A stretch of DNA of 12,094 bases, from assembly GCA_031368095.1 (NCBI GenBank), contig JANLQX010000043.1:1-12094 (forward strand), in the 5' to 3' direction. Origin of the DNA: JANLQX01 sp031368095. Lineage in GTDB: Bacteria; Actinomycetota; Acidimicrobiia; Acidimicrobiales; JANYDT01. A program made the position numbers and the translations under genes. Below are positions 1 to 7,015 of the stretch, piece by piece. The notes under the pieces are model-generated. The model did no database searches. It had not been told where the DNA came from and worked only from the letters and a program-made list of their open reading frames with translations. Every line of letters starts with the position of its first letter. The first letter of the stretch is position 1.

Positions 1-227
1 AGCCCCGAGCCGGTCGTGATCGCCGCCTCGACATAGCTCGCACCACTACCGATCGGTGTGTTCCATATCGAGTCAGAACGAAACGGCCAAAGCACCGCAT
101 CGCGCTCGGCGGGAGATACGGCCGGTGTGGCAACGTTCGGCGCGCTGCAGGCAACAGCCGCGAAAACGGCCAGAACCCACCCACCCGCGCCAGAGCAACG
201 CCGGAACGAGTACACCACCGGAAACAC
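1..227 (-). CDS. Putative lipoprotein, N-terminal part (runs off left edge)
   Basis: A minus-strand frame stays open from GTG at 227 to the window edge (75 codons plus 2 bases). The N-terminus has basic residues (FRR, 8-10), then a hydrophobic stretch (WVLAVFAAVAC) ending in a lipobox-like AVAC with the acceptor Cys at residue 27. This predicts a lipid-anchored exported protein. After it comes a short Ala/Pro/Val linker and the sequence WPFRSDSIWNTPIGSGASY, which looks like the start of a globular extracellular domain that I cannot name. I chose GTG 227 because AGAGGA lies seven bases upstream (235-240). The frame is open up to ATG 299, but that would add an arginine-rich leader ahead of the signal peptide. 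The gene is divergent from the secreted esterase at 302. Function unknown; lipoprotein export is fairly sure, the exact start less so. Confidence 0.7.
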   Translation of the reverse strand, partial: MFPVVYSFRRCSGAGGWVLAVFAAVACSAPNVATPAVSPAERDAVLWPFRSDSIWNTPIGSGASYVEAAITTGSG

Positions 228-257
228 TAACCCGTCCTCTGACCGCGGTGCGCACGC

Positions 258-263
258 AGGGTA
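258..263 (-). promoter_or_regulatory. Possible -10 box for the lipoprotein gene
   Basis: The minus strand reads TACCCT, which fits the actinobacterial TANNNT -10 pattern. Initiation about 7 bases downstream would give a leader of roughly 24 nt containing the AGAGGA ribosome-binding site and GTG 227. I see no convincing -35 box. Confidence 0.3.
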
Positions 264-289
264 ACGGACGACCGCTCCGCGCGGCCGGG

Positions 290-295
290 TATTCT
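290..295 (+). promoter_or_regulatory. Possible -10 box, leaderless start of the esterase
   Basis: TATTCT (TANNNT) ends six bases before GTG 302, so transcription would begin at or next to the start codon. No Shine-Dalgarno sequence precedes this GTG. Together these fit a leaderless mRNA, which is common in Actinobacteria. No clear -35 box is visible. Confidence 0.4.
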
Positions 296-301
296 GCATC
301 G

Positions 302-1648
302 GTGACGGATACCGTAAAAGGAACCCCGGGCCTATGGCTCGTGGCGGCGCTGGTAGTAGCAGGCAGCCTTCAATCGATCGGTGGCAGCGCAGCTGCCACC
401 ACGACCGCAAAGCCGACGAGCGCGTCGGTCGTGCGGATCATGCCGCTCGGCGACTCGCTGACGGCCGGCGGGGGGTCCGACCCCGCTTCTCAGCAGAGTT
501 ATCGAGGACACCTCTACAGCACGCTCCGCGCCGCCGGGTACTCCATCGACTTCGTCGGCAGCGATGCCACCCCCACGCTGATCGGAGGCGATGCCGACAA
601 CGAAGGGCATGGCGGCTACACGATCGGACCTGACACGTCGCAGTACTGCATGCGCTCTAGTGCAAGTGAACTGCAGTGCCAACCCCAGCGGTTCAACCTG
701 GCCGACAACATCGACGGGTGGTTGGCGGCGGCGCGACCAGACGTGATCCTGCTCCTTGTCGGGGTCAATGACCAGTACCCAGCCGATGTCGCCCCCGGTA
801 CGTCGGGATTGCTGCGCCCGGTGAACCCGGACGAGGCTCCAGCGAAACTGACTGCACTCGTCGGACGCCTCGCCGCGGCCAGCACCCAGCCGTGGGTGTT
901 CGTCGCCTCGCTCCCTCCGCTTGTAAACGCGACCCCTACGCCCTCCGTGGATCTCCTGAACACAACGGCCCGTTCGCTTGGTTCCGCCAGCACGACAGAC
1001 AAGGTGGTGTTCGTCGACCTGGCGTCGACGGCGCTGGTGCCGACGGACTTCGCCGACGCCGTTCATCTGTCAGATGCCGGCGCGGCGAAGGTTGCCGACC
1101 GTTGGTTCCGAGCGATCCGGGCGACGCTGCCTGCCCCAGCACCGGGCGCCGCAGTTCCGGCGGCCCTGCCTGAGGCGGCGGCAGTTGTCCCCACGGACGC
1201 CTGTGCTGCGGCGCTCACGCCCGCTGCCGGTGAAGTTGCGATCCCCTTCACAACGTCCGCCACTTCGGCCGTGAGTCCGGCCGAACGAATGACTGACGGC
1301 CGCGCCTGCGGCGACGATTCCCGATGGATCGCGGCCGCCGCAGACCCGCAGACTCTCGTCCTCCACACCCAGACCAACGCCGCCGCCCGAACTATCGGAA
1401 TCCTTTGGGATCGCTCGTCGGCGGCATCGTTCATTCTCGAATCAAGCAAGGACGGGCGCATCTGGCGACGAGTGTCGTCCGTGAGCAAGAACGCCCGTGA
1501 CGCGAATCAGTTCGTGACTGCGTACCGGATTCCTGGTACCGGGGCGTCGTACCTCCGGCTGCGCTCGATGGTGCGCACCCCGCAGGCGAAGGCGGCAGGG
1601 TGGGGGGTCAGCATTCGCGAGGTCGTGCTGTCCGCCCCCTCTGCCTAG
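302..1648 (+). CDS. Secreted SGNH/GDSL esterase (CE3-like) with C-terminal discoidin-like domain
   Basis: A predicted secreted 448-residue protein. Residues 1-33 form a signal peptide (VTDTVKG, then a hydrophobic core, ending near SAAA). Residues about 44-275 carry the SGNH hydrolase blocks: IMPLGDSLT with nucleophile Ser52, EGHGGYTI at 101-108, GVND at 154-157 and DAVH with Asp252 and His255 as the other catalytic residues. The IMPLGDS...YRGHLY...FVGS...EGHGGYT arrangement is that of XynB/CE3-type acetylxylan esterases, so deacetylation of plant or other polysaccharide is the likely role; the substrate is inferred. An Ala/Pro-rich linker leads to about 150 C-terminal residues resembling an F5/8 type C (discoidin) carbohydrate-binding domain (SFILESSKDGRIWRRV...SYLRLRS). 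The frame is open upstream to 56, but that extension is arginine-rich, would bury the signal peptide and overlaps the divergent lipoprotein gene, so GTG 302 is preferred. Confidence 0.85.
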   Translation: MTDTVKGTPGLWLVAALVVAGSLQSIGGSAAATTTAKPTSASVVRIMPLGDSLTAGGGSDPASQQSYRGHLYSTLRAAGYSIDFVGSDATPTLIGGDADNEGHGGYTIGPDTSQYCMRSSASELQCQPQRFNLADNIDGWLAAARPDVILLLVGVNDQYPADVAPGTSGLLRPVNPDEAPAKLTALVGRLAAASTQPWVFVASLPPLVNATPTPSVDLLNTTARSLGSASTTDKVVFVDLASTALVPTDFADAVHLSDAGAAKVADRWFRAIRATLPAPAPGAAVPAALPEAAAVVPTDACAAALTPAAGEVAIPFTTSATSAVSPAERMTDGRACGDDSRWIAAAADPQTLVLHTQTNAAARTIGILWDRSSAASFILESSKDGRIWRRVSSVSKNARDANQFVTAYRIPGTGASYLRLRSMVRTPQAKAAGWGVSIREVVLSAPSA

Positions 1649-1651
1649 CTA

Positions 1652-1679
1652 CCGTCGCCGCGCTCAGTACCGGCGGCGG
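1652..1679. terminator. Stem-loop between convergent genes
   Basis: CCGTCGCCG and CGGCGGCGG pair over nine positions (one G-U wobble on the plus-strand transcript) around a 10-nt loop. It lies between the convergent ends of the esterase (stop at 1648) and the regulator (stop at 1693). There is no U-tract on either side, so it may be only part of a termination signal. Confidence 0.4.
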
Positions 1680-1692
1680 GCCCAAGCAGCAG

Positions 1693-2601
1693 TCAGCGGT
1701 GCGCGTCGAGACGAGCGAGGTCGTCAGCGATCGGCATGAGGATCTCGCGCAGTTCGCCGAGCGAGTGCACGCCGACCTTGCGATAGATGTGCTTCAGGTG
1801 GTTGCGGACGGTGTGCTCGCTGAGAAAGAACTCACGGGCCATCGTGGCGGTGCGCTTGCCGACCAGCAAGCCGTGCAGGATGTCGCGTTCCCGCTCCGAA
1901 AGCCCGCTGAGCCGCTTCGTCACGGAACTATCGAGTTCGCCCTCTGCACTCGCTTGCCCCACCGCCACGAGCACCCGCTCGGACACTGGCTTGGGCACGA
2001 TGGCGCGACGTTCGGTCCACGGCGCCGGTTCCCCGGTCGAAACTTTGGCCGCCGGACTACTGGCGTCACCCTCATTGCGGACAAGTTGTTGCACCACCGC
2101 CGAGAGCCGGTGGAGTTCAGAAGTGAGGTCGATGAGGTTGTTTGCGCCGGGCGGAGCGATACCGAGCGGCTTGACGAGGGCGACGAGCCCAAGGACGCTG
2201 CCGGTTGGCGAGAGCAGCCGTTCGCCCGTGAATTCGCACGGAATCTCCGATCCATCGACGCGTTTCACCGAGAACCGAACCGGACCAATCCCAAGTTCTC
2301 CCGAACGACCGGTGCGGTGGACCTCGACGAAGAAGCTCCACCTGGTTTGCTCGTCAGCGCGAAGCCAGGACAAGCCGGCCCGCCAAGCTCCCCGGTCGCT
2401 GCGGCATCCAGGTGCACCGATCAACTCATCGAAGGCTGGATTCGTGTAGTGGCACTCGCCGCGTTCATCAAACTCGAACACTGGCTCGTGCAGGCTCGCG
2501 AGAAAACCCAGGATGCCGGGGACCGCACTTCCACTTTCGTGGGAACGCAAAACCGCGCCGGGACTTGTTTCCCGAGCGCTTCCTACCAAGGAAAACGCCA
2601 T
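1693..2601 (-). CDS. PAS domain-containing LuxR-family transcriptional regulator
   Basis: A predicted cytoplasmic one-component DNA-binding regulator of 302 residues. Residues about 30-145 look like a PAS sensor domain (EPVFEFDERGECHYTNPAFDELIG, then GPVRFSVKRVDGSEIPCEFTGE). A linker of about 85 residues, partly helical, follows. Residues about 231-290 are a LuxR-type helix-turn-helix: LSERERDILHGLLVGK, TATMAREFFLSEHTVRNHLKHIYRKVGV. There is no receiver domain, so it is not a classical two-component response regulator. The frame extends to GTG 2646/ATG 2643, but those starts lie upstream of the -10 box at 2633-2638. ATG 2601 has GGAG seven bases upstream (2609-2612) and starts MAFSLVGS, so I prefer it. 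It is on the same strand as, and downstream of, the surface-protein cluster, but has its own promoter. Whether it controls that cluster or the convergent esterase is not shown. Ligand unknown. Confidence 0.85.
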   Translation of the reverse strand: MAFSLVGSARETSPGAVLRSHESGSAVPGILGFLASLHEPVFEFDERGECHYTNPAFDELIGAPGCRSDRGAWRAGLSWLRADEQTRWSFFVEVHRTGRSGELGIGPVRFSVKRVDGSEIPCEFTGERLLSPTGSVLGLVALVKPLGIAPPGANNLIDLTSELHRLSAVVQQLVRNEGDASSPAAKVSTGEPAPWTERRAIVPKPVSERVLVAVGQASAEGELDSSVTKRLSGLSERERDILHGLLVGKRTATMAREFFLSEHTVRNHLKHIYRKVGVHSLGELREILMPIADDLARLDAHR

Positions 2602-2632
2602 CTGTTTGCTCCGTCGTCGTGGTGCAGTGCGG

Positions 2633-2662
2633 ACACTAGACATCACCGACAGTGCTTGTCAA
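2633..2662 (-). promoter_or_regulatory. Sigma-70-type promoter of the PAS-LuxR gene
   Basis: The minus strand carries a perfect TTGACA (2657-2662), an 18-bp spacer and TAGTGT (2633-2638, TANNNT). Initiation would fall near 2626, leaving about 25 nt of leader before ATG 2601 with its GGAG site. This is the best-matching housekeeping-type promoter in the window. Confidence 0.6.
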
Positions 2663-2717
2663 CCCGACGGCCAACACAAGGCGTGGTTTTGTTACGTCTA
2701 CTTATGAACAAACCGGA

Positions 2718-2738
2718 AGCAGCCCCATCGAGGCTGCT
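2718..2738 (-). terminator. Stem-loop after the surface-protein cluster
   Basis: AGCAGCC and GGCTGCT form a perfect 7-bp stem with a 7-nt loop, a few bases after the stop codon at 2744. On the minus strand it is followed by TCCGGTTTGTTC, a weak T-rich tail. It may end transcription of the five-gene surface cluster before the regulator's own promoter. Confidence 0.45.
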
Positions 2739-2743
2739 CAGAG

Positions 2744-4414
2744 TCACGTCGTCGGAGCCTCCCCACCTGGGACGGTGGTAGGTGGGAGCGCCACTTCCGG
2801 CCCGGAAAGCGCAACCGGAACCGATGGCAAGGGAACTGGTGTTGGCAGCGAGGTTGTCACCGCAGCCGCGACCGTAGTTGCCGACGCCGGAATCGTGGTG
2901 GTCACGGCAAGGCACGGTCCCGACGTGCTCGGCGCTACCACCGTGGTCGTTGGTGACGTTCCCGGCACCACATCGGGTGGAACCGAACTGGGCGCTGCTC
3001 CGGGCACCGCGTTCGGACCTGCGGCTTCAGCGACCGTCGTCGAAGGTCCCGGAGGTTCGGCGGTCGGCGGCGTGGGGGCGCTCGGCGAAGTCGATGCAGG
3101 GGCTTCGGTGGGAACGACAGGCTCCGCCGGCGCCGGCGTAACCGAGGCAGCAGGCACATCGGTGCTGCTCGCCGGGGGAGCGCTCGTGGGAGCAACGGCG
3201 GTCGTTGTTGGAGATTCCGTCGTGGTGGGTACCACCGACGCGGGCGGCTCGGAGGTCGTGGTGGCCGGTACTTCGGTGGTGGTGGCCGGAGCGGCCGTGG
3301 TCGTGACTTCTCCCGCCACGGTGGTTGGAGATCCCCCGACCAGGGTGGTTACCGTTGCGACGGTCGTGGTCGTGGTCGTTGGCGCTTCGGACGTGGGGGT
3401 GGTGTCACACGGCTTGGCGACGGTGATCGACACGCTCTGCTGCACGCCCGAGAACGCCACGCTGCAAGTCCGGGTACCTTCAGTCGCTCCGGCCAGCGCC
3501 GAGACCACAACCGGGACGGAAACCGTTTCCCCCGGCTTGGCTCGCACCTGCTTGTCGACGCGGACCGCCAACCCCTCGCATCCTCTAAGCATGGGCCTGA
3601 TGACCACGGGGGCAATTTCGATGGCTTGGGCCAATGTGGCGGCGGCCTCCGGAGTAGCAGCGTCGATCGTGCTTCCGCCCGACGCCGCCGCGATCGACGC
3701 CAGCACACCGACGTCGCCGCGTGCCAACACGATCACCGTGACGCCCGCCTGATCGAGCATCGACTGCACCGTTGCCTCGGATGGTCCCGGATAGGGCGTG
3801 CAGACGTCGTTTTGGCAGAACGAGTCGCCGACAACGTGAGGTGGGCTGTCGGCACTCACGATGAGAAGTCGACGCGCGGCCGGATCATACGTCATGGACC
3901 GACGGACCGGATCCTCACTGGCGCTGTTCAACAAGGCCAGGATTGCCGGGAGCTGACCTTCTTGATCGTCACCACCGCCTTCGACAGCTTGGAGAGTTTG
4001 CAGGGCGGGGCCCCAGACGAGCCGGTCGCCGGTGAATTGCGTTTGCAGTCGATACGCCGCATCGGTGGCGATTCCGAAGGGGAACAGCGGCACGTCGCCC
4101 GAGGTCGCCAGCCCGACCCGCACAGACGGATTCCCCACCGACGCGGCATCGAACACGCCCGTGAGCATGGCGCTGATTTGCGCGAGATTTTCTGACTGTG
4201 AACCGGTCCCGTCGACCAACACGCCAAAGTCGGTGGCCACCACCGCGGGAACGGCGAAGAACAATGACGCGTGGGTTTCTCCGCCGACCGGCACGGCGAC
4301 GGATGGAAGGGCCGAGTCAGCATCGGCCACCACCAGCGACGGCCGAACAGCCACAACGGCGAGGCCGGCGGCCGCCACGAGGCAGCTAACGCGCCAGCGG
4401 CGAGATTTCAGCAT
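2744..4414 (-). CDS. Secreted integrin-beta/VWA-like protein with Thr/Pro-rich tail
   Basis: 556 residues. A signal peptide covers about 1-30 (KSRRWR, then a hydrophobic core, then VVADADS). Residues about 57-270 look like a von Willebrand A/integrin-beta I-like domain: VLVDGTGS contains the DxTxS metal-site motif (Asp68, Thr70, Ser72), DDQEG at 149-153 resembles the integrin PEGG loop, and LLIVSADSPPHVVGD (183-197) resembles the TTDAKTH strand. Cys200 and Cys205 flank a short insert. Residues about 270-336 form a beta-rich Ig-like segment with Cys279, Cys317 and Cys336. From 338 to the end the chain is almost wholly Thr, Pro, Ser, Ala and Val, a mucin-like stalk. There is no LPXTG and no C-terminal membrane helix. 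ATG overlaps the stop of the upstream gene (ATGCTGA), so translation is probably coupled. Likely an adhesin or ligand-binding surface protein; the role is inferred. Confidence 0.75.
   Translation of the reverse strand: MLKSRRWRVSCLVAAAGLAVVAVRPSLVVADADSALPSVAVPVGGETHASLFFAVPAVVATDFGVLVDGTGSQSENLAQISAMLTGVFDAASVGNPSVRVGLATSGDVPLFPFGIATDAAYRLQTQFTGDRLVWGPALQTLQAVEGGGDDQEGQLPAILALLNSASEDPVRRSMTYDPAARRLLIVSADSPPHVVGDSFCQNDVCTPYPGPSEATVQSMLDQAGVTVIVLARGDVGVLASIAAASGGSTIDAATPEAAATLAQAIEIAPVVIRPMLRGCEGLAVRVDKQVRAKPGETVSVPVVVSALAGATEGTRTCSVAFSGVQQSVSITVAKPCDTTPTSEAPTTTTTTVATVTTLVGGSPTTVAGEVTTTAAPATTTEVPATTTSEPPASVVPTTTESPTTTAVAPTSAPPASSTDVPAASVTPAPAEPVVPTEAPASTSPSAPTPPTAEPPGPSTTVAEAAGPNAVPGAAPSSVPPDVVPGTSPTTTVVAPSTSGPCLAVTTTIPASATTVAAAVTTSLPTPVPLPSVPVALSGPEVALPPTTVPGGEAPTT
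2747..3403 (-). repeat. Low-complexity Thr/Pro/Ser coding tract
   Basis: This 657-bp stretch encodes residues 338-556 of the VWA-like protein. It is built from short runs of ACG/ACC/CCG/GTG-type codons (for example TTTTTT, TTTTT, TSEPPAS, PTTTES) with no fixed repeat period. The skewed composition leaves a long spurious open frame on the plus strand. Confidence 0.7.
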
Positions 4415-5664
4415 CGTCCACCGGCTCTCGTGAGAAGCCGGAGGGTTCCGACGTACTGACCAAGGGGAAGATCACGAGAGGCGTACACGGTGAGGTTGAG
4501 TCGAGCCGAGTGTCCGGGACACACGATGCTCGATGGACCGGCAAACCACTGCGGCGTATCAGCGGCGAAGCGAGGCAGGCCGGAGCCTTCACCCGTGGTC
4601 GGAGCCAGCATGGATCCAAATTCGGCAATTGCCGGTGCCTCGGGACTCCCCGCTCGAACGAGCGGAGTGAAGACCAGCCCGACCTGAATAGGGTTCGGGC
4701 CGTTGTTCGTCACCGTTGGGGCACCGGCAGTAGTTGGATCCAGGTCACCGACCACGTGCGCCGCCCCGCCCGGAAACACATTCCACAGGACATCAACGGC
4801 ATCAAGGGTGGCTCTCGTTGGGCAGATCACATCGAAGCCGTAACGGAGCTCGGTTGACTTGCCCTCGACGGTCGCGGTGGTGGCGACCGAATAGGAGCCG
4901 CACGGTGACCCGGAGGCCAACGTCAATCGACCGAAGAACATGCGAAGCCGTCCCTGGCGACACGACTGCCAGAGGCCGGTGCCTTCGAGGTTCTCGACCG
5001 TATTGGCGGCAAAAACCCCAAGTCCGTCCGGGCCGTTTGACGCGGCGGCCCACATTGGACCAGGCGCGACCGTTCCGGCGCAGGAACGCCCGGTGGGAAA
5101 CACCTGGGAAACGACCGAACCGTTGGGGGCGTAGACAGTCCAGCTGACCGTGCCGCTCTCGGTCGCAAACGCGTCGGACGACGGATGGCTCACGACAGCC
5201 CAAAGCTCGATCTCACGACCGATGCCGGTCCCTAACGGGTCAACGATGATGTGGGCCAGGCCGCTCGCCCCGGTGGGCTGAAATGCTCCACCCTCCGCTC
5301 CGGGAAAGCAGGGAGTCCCGGCCGAGCGTTCGGTGGTGGCGTCGTCGTCGGGACCATAGGTGAACGTTGTCGAATCGCCCGTGTTTGGCATCACCCAGCC
5401 GCAATGCACGGTCGGGGCAAGCGGTTCGGGGGTGGCCGCCGCAGAGCTCCGGAGAGCCGGACTCACCGACGCAGAAGCCGCTACGACGATCGCGGCGAGG
5501 ATTCGACGCGCCGCGGCCAAACGACGGTGGCCTGACCACCGGGTCGACCCCCGACCAACCCTCCCTCTCGTCATGGCCTTGATGGTGACAGTGACACGAC
5601 CGCAGGGCAATGGCGATTGATTGGTCGATCCGGATCGCCCATCAATATGGCTCAGAGCGGTCAT
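4408..5664 (-). CDS. Secreted protein, divergent paralogue C of the cluster's tandem pair
   Basis: Up to 418 residues; family not recognised. The signal peptide is RRILAAIVVAASASVSPAL...SSAAA, around residues 53-76. The mature part has eight cysteines, and its first half follows the tandem pair at 7016-9932: HCGW matches ECAW, GTPCFPG matches GSPCQAS, REIELWAVV matches QYVELWGAV, YAPNGS matches YHPDGT, SCAGTVAPGPMWAAA matches GCTGPAGMFAAAV. Later segments match more weakly (LDAVDVLWNVFPGG...VTNNGPNPIQVGLVF; CPGHSARLNLTVYASRD). It ends in a C-terminal Cys. The start is uncertain: ATG 5664 lies 12 nt after the preceding stop but has no clear ribosome-binding site and gives a long leader; ATG 5574 (MTRGRVG) gives a more normal signal peptide but has AAGG only two bases away. 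The gene overlaps the VWA-like gene by 7 nt. Probably a subunit or adaptor of the same surface structure. Confidence 0.75.
   Translation of the reverse strand: MTALSHIDGRSGSTNQSPLPCGRVTVTIKAMTRGRVGRGSTRWSGHRRLAAARRILAAIVVAASASVSPALRSSAAATPEPLAPTVHCGWVMPNTGDSTTFTYGPDDDATTERSAGTPCFPGAEGGAFQPTGASGLAHIIVDPLGTGIGREIELWAVVSHPSSDAFATESGTVSWTVYAPNGSVVSQVFPTGRSCAGTVAPGPMWAAASNGPDGLGVFAANTVENLEGTGLWQSCRQGRLRMFFGRLTLASGSPCGSYSVATTATVEGKSTELRYGFDVICPTRATLDAVDVLWNVFPGGAAHVVGDLDPTTAGAPTVTNNGPNPIQVGLVFTPLVRAGSPEAPAIAEFGSMLAPTTGEGSGLPRFAADTPQWFAGPSSIVCPGHSARLNLTVYASRDLPLGQYVGTLRLLTRAGGRC
5612..5639. repeat. Inverted repeat near the start of paralogue C
   Basis: GGCGAT (5612-5617) pairs with ATCGCC (5634-5639). 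Inside lies the perfect 12-bp palindrome CGATCCGGATCG (5626-5637), which competes with the outer stem. If paralogue C starts at ATG 5574 this is an intergenic element (operator or attenuator); if at 5664 it is simply coding. Confidence 0.35.
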
Positions 5665-5676
5665 AGTCGGGCTGGT

Positions 5677-6963
5677 CTAGCGGCGACGGCGACGCCGGAG
5701 GAACAACACGGCACCGCTAACGACGGCGAGGCCACCGACGCCGCCGACAGCCAGCAACGCGCCATTGCTCGATCCACCAGATTTTGCGCTGGAGGCCACC
5801 CCTCCTTTGCCCTTGACGACCTCAAACTTCAGCTCTCTTTCGTCGGTGACTTCACCGTCGTAGTTGAAGGCCGCTTTGATCGTGTACGGACCAGCGTCGA
5901 CGGCGTTGAACAACACGCCGATCTTTCCCGTTTGTCCCGGTCGGACAGTACGAGGCAGGCTCTGCACCGCTTTCATCAACTTGTCTTTGAAGTAAACCTT
6001 CGAATCAAGGACCGCATTCGTCGGAATTTTTCCTGCGTTCAGGAAGCCCCCCTCCGCATAAACGGCGTCGCCCTGCACCGGCTTCTCCAAGAGCTCAAAC
6101 GTAGTGAATTCGCCCGAACGCGTGAACGTGCCGCGAGGTTCGAGCCGGAAGGGCAGAGTATTTGTGCCTAAGACTTTCGGGGTCAGGCCAGCAACATCAG
6201 TGACCTTGAATACCGCTTCGTAAGCACCACCGAGTTGCTCGCTGGTGTCCCATTCGGCAAAAACGCTATCGGAAACCGACGGGAAGACAGGGAAGTTCTG
6301 GCCCTTGGTCGACAGCGTCGTGACCTCTTTGCCGTCTCGCGAGATGATGACTTCGAGTTCGGACGCCACCGCGACGTTGCCGGTGTTCTGGATCTTCGCC
6401 GTGAACCGCTGTTTCAGCCCGACCTCAGACTTATCGACGCTGAAGTCCTCAACCGCAGCTTCGCGTCGCTCGACTCCGCCAACCTTTACCGTGACCGGAA
6501 CGTTTTGTGCAGTTCCGACTCCTACCGATCCGGGTTTGGCTGCCACCCCAACGGTCGTGCCTTCGATGAAGACCTCGCCGGTATAGGTTCGGTTCGCGCT
6601 CCCCGCTGGGACGGCAATAACGACCCGAACAAATGCCTGTTTGGACTCCGGGACCTCGAGCTTGCTCAGAGGTTTGAGCCCTTCCAGGGGCAGGAACGTC
6701 ATCCAACTGGCGATCTCACCCTTGGCCGAGAGCGCGTACGAAAGCGTGCCTGAATCCCCATCGCTCGGCTCGTTGCTCAATTGCAGCGTCTGCACGACCG
6801 TGCTTCCTCGCAACGCGTCGACGTACTCAAGCGATAGGGGCGAGATCCCGACTGCGCCCGCTCTCGCTGGCATAGGTGAGAGCGCAACTGCGAGAAGTAG
6901 CCCGATTCCTAGCGAAACAATCGACTGGCGAACGCGGGTGCGTCCATTGCGTAAGAGATTCAT
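5677..6963 (-). CDS. Membrane-anchored Ig-like surface protein (WxLIP/DUF916-like architecture)
   Basis: 428 residues. A signal peptide with cleavage after ARA (residue 35) is followed by two or more beta-sandwich-like regions. Residues about 36-140 (SPLSLEYVDALRGSTVVQTLQLSNE, ASWMTFLPLEGLKPLSKLEVPE, RTYTGEVFIEG) have the order of a chaperone-like/DUF916-type domain: strand, NxS/P segment, then a P-E-S-K-rich stretch before VRVVIAVP. A second region (about 156-270) contains KIQNTGNVAVASELEVII, and a third (about 280-385) ends in TIKAAFNYDGEVTDERELKFEV. A Gly/Ser linker leads to a membrane helix (402-422) and an RRRRRR tail at the extreme C-terminus. So the protein sits outside the cell, held by a stop-transfer anchor, without a sortase motif. 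It begins 52 nt after paralogue B and ends 12 nt before paralogue C, so it is probably co-transcribed with both. The DUF916 comparison is architectural, not a confirmed family match. Confidence 0.75.
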   Translation of the reverse strand: MNLLRNGRTRVRQSIVSLGIGLLLAVALSPMPARAGAVGISPLSLEYVDALRGSTVVQTLQLSNEPSDGDSGTLSYALSAKGEIASWMTFLPLEGLKPLSKLEVPESKQAFVRVVIAVPAGSANRTYTGEVFIEGTTVGVAAKPGSVGVGTAQNVPVTVKVGGVERREAAVEDFSVDKSEVGLKQRFTAKIQNTGNVAVASELEVIISRDGKEVTTLSTKGQNFPVFPSVSDSVFAEWDTSEQLGGAYEAVFKVTDVAGLTPKVLGTNTLPFRLEPRGTFTRSGEFTTFELLEKPVQGDAVYAEGGFLNAGKIPTNAVLDSKVYFKDKLMKAVQSLPRTVRPGQTGKIGVLFNAVDAGPYTIKAAFNYDGEVTDERELKFEVVKGKGGVASSAKSGGSSNGALLAVGGVGGLAVVSGAVLFLRRRRRR

Positions 6964-7015
6964 CCGTCATTTTCCGTTCGTTAGAGTTTTGAAGCAGCGA
7001 CATCGGCGGCGCGAT

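Noticed and set aside
56..301. N-terminal extension of the esterase frame to 56
   Set aside because: The added 82 residues are arginine- and proline-rich, would precede an obvious signal peptide and overlap the divergent lipoprotein gene.
332..1066. Minus-strand frame of 244 residues opposite the esterase
   Set aside because: Arginine-rich antisense shadow; the plus-strand gene has full catalytic motifs.
1600..2781. Plus-strand frame of 393 residues opposite the LuxR gene
   Set aside because: Antisense to a clear PAS and helix-turn-helix coding sequence; no recognisable features of its own.
2747..3403. LPXTG or other sortase motif at the end of the VWA-like protein
   Set aside because: The C-terminus ends in PGGEAPTT with no LPXTG, hydrophobic helix or basic tail.
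2652..3752. Long plus-strand open frame (366 residues, Val/Gly/Thr-rich)
   Set aside because: It is the antisense of the Thr/Pro-rich tail of the VWA-like gene. Its composition follows from the complementary codons, and it has no domain, signal or ribosome-binding site.
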